From Holophagales bacterium UBA5704 (lineage in GTDB: Bacteria; Acidobacteriota; Thermoanaerobaculia; Multivoradales; UBA5704): a DNA stretch of 64,000 nt. Below the pieces are notes generated by a model. That model was not told where the DNA came from. It ran no database searches and worked only from the letters and a program-made list of their open reading frames with translations. A program made the translations under genes and the position numbers. This document shows, in pieces, positions 60,545-64,000 of this stretch. The DNA lies in the NCBI GenBank assembly GCA_002420005.1, contig DIHE01000191.1, positions 18,162-82,161 of the forward strand. Direction: 5' to 3'. Position 1 is the first letter of the stretch. Every line of letters begins with the position of its first letter.

Positions 60545-60597
60545 AGCTGACTCTAAAGCGGTGGCGTCAGCCATCCGCTTGATGCCCGGGGTTGGGC
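60545..60597 (-). other. Partial attC-like site
   Basis: Read on the minus strand it starts GCCCAAC (R''-type RYYYAAC), then CCCGGGCATCAAGCGGA and GGCTGACG, as in the complete site at 62044-62104 (30 nt shared). The second arm diverges after CCGCTT, so no GTTRRRY box is present. Confidence 0.6.
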
Positions 60598-60744
60598 GTC
60601 ACGTCTATATCGAACCAGAATCTCCTTCTTCATCTAGCGGCAGTTCCCTCGGTCGAGATATCCTCCTTCGGCTCATCGCAGGGTTCTCGTTCTGTTCTTG
60701 AATCGGCAGGCACTTTAACGGAACTTTGGTGGACCCGCGTACGG

Positions 60745-61959
60745 TTACGGCCGACAGACCTGACCGTCGGCGCGTGGATCGCCCCGCCAGCAGGTGCAGG
60801 AACTGCCGAGAGGCAGTGCCGGCTGGTTGATGAAGGGCCCGCAGCGGCCGCCGTTGAACATGCAGCAGCTCTGGCCCATTTCCTGTTGCTGCTGAAGCTG
60901 ATAGGGGTCGACGTAGTAGTCATCGCGCTCGTACTCGCTGCAGTCGCCCTCCCAAACGCCCTCCTGAGATCCGCCACCGCCGCTGAAGAAGCTGAAACGG
61001 ACCTCCGCCTGGCAACCGCGGTTTGGAGTGATGATCGGCAGGGTCTGGCCCGGTGCGATGTCGCACCTGATGTAGGGGCTGGGACTGCACCGGCCCTCGA
61101 ATCGCTGTCCGGTCCGACGATTCACCTCTACGAAGGAGCTGACCCACACCGGGGTGTTGCAGACGTTGGTCACCGTCATCGCGTTGTCGTCGATGTCGAG
61201 ACAGGCGGTTGCCGGGGCATAGCGCTTAGCTGCGCTTTGGATATTCTGGAAGTACTGCGCGGAGTTCCCCGCGTTGCTACCCTGGTAGAACTGGATCGGC
61301 TGGGTAGAGCCGCTCTGGCGGCGTTGGTTGACGCGTCCTTCGACCATGTTCGCGAAGTTGCTGGCGTCCCCCTCCATGCCACCGGAGTCGGTCAAGTAGT
61401 TGTGGGCGAAACCCTCGATGCCCATGGCGCTATACTGCATGGTATGCAACAACTCGTGAGCCCACAGCTTCCAGTTGTTGTTGGCGTCTTCCAGCCGGTC
61501 AAACACGATGACGTTGCCGACGGTGATCGCCCCGACACTGTTGTTATGCAGCAGGGTCAGATTAGCCAAGTCAATCCTGTTCTTGTCTAGCGAGTTCCAT
61601 GAGGCATCGTTCAAGACGTGGTCGGGAACGATGCCCGCGAGTTGACCGCGGACGTTCGCCGGAATCAATTGCGCGCCGTGCCGGGCCTGGGCTTGGGCAT
61701 GCCGGATGGCGACCGCGAAGGCGACGCCAGCCGGATTAAAAAGGTCCCGTATCGTACCCTCGACGACATTAGGGAAGTTCTCGATGGTGTGCTGGATGAT
61801 TCCCGGGATCTGTTCGGGGCGCGGCGGGTCGACGCTCACGGTACCCTCGTTGAGGTTAACATCCACACCGGTTATGTCGCTTAGCAAGCTCGCCTGCGTC
61901 ACGCGACACAGGAGCGCCAGCAGCAACGCCAAAACGATCCTTCTTCGATTCCTTGCCAA
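60745..61959 (-). CDS. Exported protein with a zinc-protease-like HExxH motif
   Basis: The 404-residue protein has a signal peptide (RRRIVLALLLALLCRVTQAS), a metalloprotease-like segment (VGNVIVFDRLEDANNNWKLW, AHELLHTMQYSAMGIEGFAH; HELLH at 168-172) as in DUF4157/eCIS-core domains, and a Cys-rich C-terminal region (CCMFNGGRCGPFINQP, CTCWRGDPRADGQVC). A TTG at 61959 is chosen as start because AGGAG lies 6 nt before it; a GTG at 61995 lacks such a site. It lies between two attC-like sites and has lower G+C than the core, as expected of a gene cassette. Confidence 0.72.
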   Translation of the reverse strand: MARNRRRIVLALLLALLCRVTQASLLSDITGVDVNLNEGTVSVDPPRPEQIPGIIQHTIENFPNVVEGTIRDLFNPAGVAFAVAIRHAQAQARHGAQLIPANVRGQLAGIVPDHVLNDASWNSLDKNRIDLANLTLLHNNSVGAITVGNVIVFDRLEDANNNWKLWAHELLHTMQYSAMGIEGFAHNYLTDSGGMEGDASNFANMVEGRVNQRRQSGSTQPIQFYQGSNAGNSAQYFQNIQSAAKRYAPATACLDIDDNAMTVTNVCNTPVWVSSFVEVNRRTGQRFEGRCSPSPYIRCDIAPGQTLPIITPNRGCQAEVRFSFFSGGGGSQEGVWEGDCSEYERDDYYVDPYQLQQQQEMGQSCCMFNGGRCGPFINQPALPLGSSCTCWRGDPRADGQVCRP

Positions 61960-62043
61960 AGCTATCTCCTCTTGAAGATGCGGTTCGATATGCACCGTTC
62001 GGCTTGGAGATGCTTGCCGTCGCGATGCGCGTGTTGCTCGGCC

Positions 62044-62104
62044 GCCTAACGTCGTTGGGCATAAGCGGAGCCGTCAGCCATCCGCTTGATGCCCGGGGTT
62101 GTGC
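62044..62104 (-). other. Integron attC-like recombination site
   Basis: On the minus strand: GCACAAC (62104-62098), CCC, GGGCATCAAGCGGA, a short loop, TCCGCTTATGCCC, AACGAC, GTTAGGC (62050-62044). The two arms pair except for one extra C, the unpaired base typical of attC. The ending GTTAGGC fits GTTRRRY. The stop codon of the gene at 62074 lies in the loop. Confidence 0.78.
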
Positions 62105-63000
62105 GGTTCCTCCTCGGCTTTGGCCCGTACAGTCACATGCGCGATGAACGCGTCGAATTCTTTCGCTGCCTCCGCCTGCTGCCTAGCAACGAATGCTCGG
62201 TAAGACTCAATATCGATGTCTAGCACGAGCTCCCTTCGAACTGCAAGGGCCACCTCAGAGAGGGCGGTGTTCACTGCAAAATTGGCCTCTGCAGACTCCC
62301 TAGCTAAGGCCATTTGCAACTCGAAGAGTTGGTCTTGAGCCTCATTCAAGGACTCTGATACTATTTGCCTCTCGGTCTCGACCTCATCCAGGCTTGCACG
62401 GATCTTCTCCACTGATTCAGAATGCGGCGTAGGTCCAAGAGAGCGCGCAAACTGGAGTATGCCCTCTCTCTTTTCCTCAAGCAATCGCATATCTCGCTGA
62501 ATCTTCTCTATGTCAATGGTTTTTCTAAGCGTCTCAAGCTTGATCTTCCCAAGACCGAAGGAGGATAAGGCGAACGCACGCTGCGCAGCCCAGAAGGCCT
62601 CTATCGTAGCGTTTGCACCAACTATCTGAACTTTGTTAAGGGCTGAGGCGGCACCTTGGATCTTCGCGAGCTTTTCACTCTCAGGTAGATCCTGCCGTGC
62701 ATAGGACGCGAGGTAGTCCTGCATCTTTCCGATCGCGGCTACTGCTTCTAGATAAATCTCGCGCCTCAAACCCATCTCCCGATCCGTGCGGCGCTGCTGG
62801 TCGTCGTGCTCGAATTGTGTCTTTCGCTGAGCGACATCATGCTCAAGCTGGCGGGTTCGCTGCTCAACATCATGTTGCAGTTGCTGCATTTGCCGCCTGT
62901 TCTGAGCTCGATTGTTGAGCCCCGCGGTCACCAATGCCACGACTGCGCCCGCCAGCGCCCCAACGCCACCGCTCCAGATAAGTTCAGGAACCGTAATCAC
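62074..63000 (-). CDS. Membrane-anchored coiled-coil protein (cassette gene)
   Basis: The 308-residue protein has one N-terminal membrane helix (IWSGGVGALAGAVVALVTAG), a long coiled coil (LQHDVEQRTRQLEHDVAQR) and further helices to the C-terminus (KIQRDMRLLEEKREGILQF, ETERQIVSESLNEAQDQLFE). The last codons (NPGHQADG) and the stop lie inside the attC site, as in many cassette genes. The start is GTG at 63000 with AAGAAGAG upstream. No known domain is recognised. Lower G+C than the core. Confidence 0.72.
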   Translation of the reverse strand: MITVPELIWSGGVGALAGAVVALVTAGLNNRAQNRRQMQQLQHDVEQRTRQLEHDVAQRKTQFEHDDQQRRTDREMGLRREIYLEAVAAIGKMQDYLASYARQDLPESEKLAKIQGAASALNKVQIVGANATIEAFWAAQRAFALSSFGLGKIKLETLRKTIDIEKIQRDMRLLEEKREGILQFARSLGPTPHSESVEKIRASLDEVETERQIVSESLNEAQDQLFELQMALARESAEANFAVNTALSEVALAVRRELVLDIDIESYRAFVARQQAEAAKEFDAFIAHVTVRAKAEEEPHNPGHQADG

Positions 63001-63028
63001 GTTTCACCGCTCTTCTTCAGCATGCTGC

Positions 63029-63187
63029 TTACGCACAACCCGTTCGACCCCGTACCCACCCCACCACCGGCCGTCCTTCTTCGCCGCGGTGAGGGCAGCA
63101 GCAATCCACTAAAGGCTCCATGGCGTTCAAGTTACGCCTTTCTCGCAGCCTTGTCAACGACGCTTGCAGGCGGGCTTTCTCGCTCAT
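63029..63187 (-). CDS. Possible small protein upstream of the cassette
   Basis: A 52-codon frame (MSEKARLQASLTRLRERRNL ... VVGWVRGRTGCA) with GGAGG 8 nt before its ATG on the minus strand. It has a charged amphipathic start but no known domain. It ends inside the core-like site at 63033-63039 and may be the remains of a longer gene. Confidence 0.3.
   Translation of the reverse strand: MSEKARLQASLTRLRERRNLNAMEPLVDCCCPHRGEEGRPVVGWVRGRTGCA
63033..63039 (-). other. Integron core-type site at cassette start
   Basis: On the minus strand GTTGTGC, complementary to the GCACAAC arm of the attC site at 62104-62098. A cassette cut at G/TT would run from here to 62050. No arm pairing is seen on its upstream side. 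Confidence 0.5.
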
Positions 63188-63266
63188 GGCCTGACCTCCC
63201 AGACGGCTTTCGGCAGAGTGGCGGAATGCTCATGGCCGTCCCTCTGCAACCCGGCCCGCTGGCGGC

Positions 63267-63431
63267 TCAGGCGGCCACGAAAGACTCTGGCGGAGAACCG
63301 GCAAGTGCCAGCTTGTCAAGAGTTTGGCCGCGAAGATTGGGGGCAGGCTGGTGGCCTGCACACCGGGGCACGGGCGAGAAGTCGGCGGCTTCCGCGGAAG
63401 CGAGCCGGACGGGCGTATCGAGGAGGATCAA
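63267..63431 (-). pseudogene. Remnant of a PIN-type toxin gene
   Basis: A TTG at 63431 overlaps the antitoxin stop (TTGA) and reads MILLDTPVRLAS, matching the first beta-strand and Asp of PhoH/VapC-type PIN domains. After about eight residues the similarity ends, and the frame stops after 54 codons. The remaining PIN acidic residues are missing, so this is a deleted or decayed toxin. Confidence 0.45.
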
Positions 63432-63664
63432 TCGGCGAGGGTTTCCCAGAGCTCGGGCAACGGATCATCGAAGTCGTCGGCGATCTCGATGGGAAGCCCA
63501 CGGAGCGAGGGAGCCTTCTGCTCGGCATCGGCAGGCCGGAAGGGCACCAGACGGGCGCGGGGGTGGCCACGGCGGGTGATGACGACCTCCTCGCCGGACT
63601 CGCCCACGTCCCCCACCAGGAAAGGAAGGTGCTGGCGGACTTCCGAGAGATTGAGCTTCTTCAT
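63428..63664 (-). CDS. Phd/YefM-family antitoxin
   Basis: The 78-residue protein has the Phd/YefM DNA-binding fold: MKKLNLSEVRQHLPFLVGDV, EEVVITRRGHPRARLVPF. A short acidic toxin-binding tail follows (IEIADDFDDPLPELWETLAD). ATG at 63664 is the family start; the frame is open further upstream. A perfect 22-bp palindrome lies 11 nt before it. The toxin gene expected next is only a short remnant, so it is an orphan antitoxin here. Confidence 0.85.
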   Translation of the reverse strand: MKKLNLSEVRQHLPFLVGDVGESGEEVVITRRGHPRARLVPFRPADAEQKAPSLRGLPIEIADDFDDPLPELWETLAD

Positions 63665-63674
63665 GGGTTCAGTC

Positions 63675-63696
63675 CTGTACAAGCCGGCTTGTACAG
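63675..63696. promoter_or_regulatory. Palindromic operator of the Phd-type antitoxin
   Basis: CTGTACAAGCC and its exact complement GGCTTGTACAG form a 22-bp perfect palindrome directly upstream of the antitoxin gene. Autorepression is expected. Confidence 0.8.
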
Positions 63697-63769
63697 AATG
63701 AGCGCCGTGGACCGGGGAAGTCAAGGCGGTCGCTCGGCTCGTAAGCTCGCGTATCGAGGCGAGAGATTG

Positions 63770-63829
63770 CCGGGCCTTCGGCCCGTTTTGTTTGAAAGCC
63801 GGCGAGACGCCAGCGCTCCCAGGGGGCGC
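63770..63829. repeat. Dispersed repeat, copy 3 of 3
   Basis: CCGGGCCTTCGGCCCG hairpin with TTTTG, then GCCGGCGAGACGCCAGCG and CTCCCAGGGGGCGC, as at 41688 and 42746. Confidence 0.9.
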
Positions 63830-63919
63830 GAGGCGCGCACTCTGGGGGGCGCCGGTTGTACGCGGCGGGGCGGTCTTCCTCCCCGGGCCGGGGGCTCCCG
63901 GGCGAGATCGGAACGCCTC

Positions 63920-64000
63920 CTACCGGGCGGGCAGCCACTGCACCCGCGGGTGCAGGCATTCCTACCGTGGGTGCAGGCACTGCACCCGGGGGTGCAGGCG
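63920..64000. repeat. Third 21-bp tandem array (continues past window)
   Basis: Units at 63920, 63941, 63962 and 63983 are exactly 21 nt apart. The consensus is C(A/T)CCCG.GGGTGCAGGCA plus TTC or CTG, with the palindromic core ACCCGCGGGT in unit 2. The last unit is cut by the window end. Confidence 0.88.

Noticed and set aside
60545..63700. Integron integrase gene
   Set aside because: No tyrosine recombinase motifs are found in any frame of 59-64 kb; it may lie beyond the window or be absent.

Overview
The window is high in G+C and densely packed, with many ATGA/GTGA overlaps, ECF sigma factors, exported metallopeptidases, TPR proteins and a propeller-GGDEF sensor. This style fits Acidobacteriota (Thermoanaerobaculia-like) best. 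That placement is inferred from gene content, because no rRNA is present.

Layout. 1-7454 (minus) is a tightly spaced operon: RlmA-type rRNA methyltransferase, aspartate-type aminotransferase, M2 (ACE-like) peptidase and a three-subunit molybdenum hydroxylase (2Fe-2S with a Tat signal, molybdopterin, FAD; the last runs off the window). 7589-12545 holds a RapA-type helicase, a small membrane-anchored protein and a TetR regulator. The same 12-bp site lies before the regulator and before the thiolase gene that follows it. 12634-18949 has a propeller-GGDEF protein, then a KynB-like hydrolase, a ferritin-like protein, a 3-hydroxyacyl-CoA dehydrogenase and an atypical SDR. 18955-26228 has an aminotransferase, an M61 peptidase, a cold shock gene with a long leader, a BlaI/M56 pair and a polytopic membrane protein. 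26732-28333 pairs a small exported peptide with a TPR protein. 28427-37768 is mostly housekeeping: ProRS, zinc-ribbon TPR protein, HBD, bactofilin-like protein, ECF sigma/anti-sigma, thioredoxin-like protein and HEAT-cyclophilin lipoprotein.

Accessory region 1 (37.8-42.8 kb) has a BrnT/BrnA toxin-antitoxin pair, a membrane-anchored NACHT NTPase fused to an FGE/SUMF1-type domain, a 21-bp tandem array, and two unknown genes bracketed by direct copies of a dispersed repeat. 42.9-55.5 kb is core-like: two FAD oxidoreductases with a GcvT homologue, a second ECF operon with a clear autoregulatory-type promoter, Nudix, DUF4920 and DnaE.

Accessory region 2 (55.5-64 kb) is a patchwork. It has a truncated and an intact Uma2 gene, a 0.5-kb array with a 21-bp period, two remnants of a REP-associated (Y1/IS200-like) transposase element, long direct repeats, and lower-G+C minus-strand genes separated by integron attC-like sites. 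It ends with an orphan Phd antitoxin and a third 21-bp array at the window edge.

The two most unusual signals are the three separate 21-bp arrays (different cores, same period) and the gene-cassette structure at 60.5-63.0 kb, where no integrase is visible.
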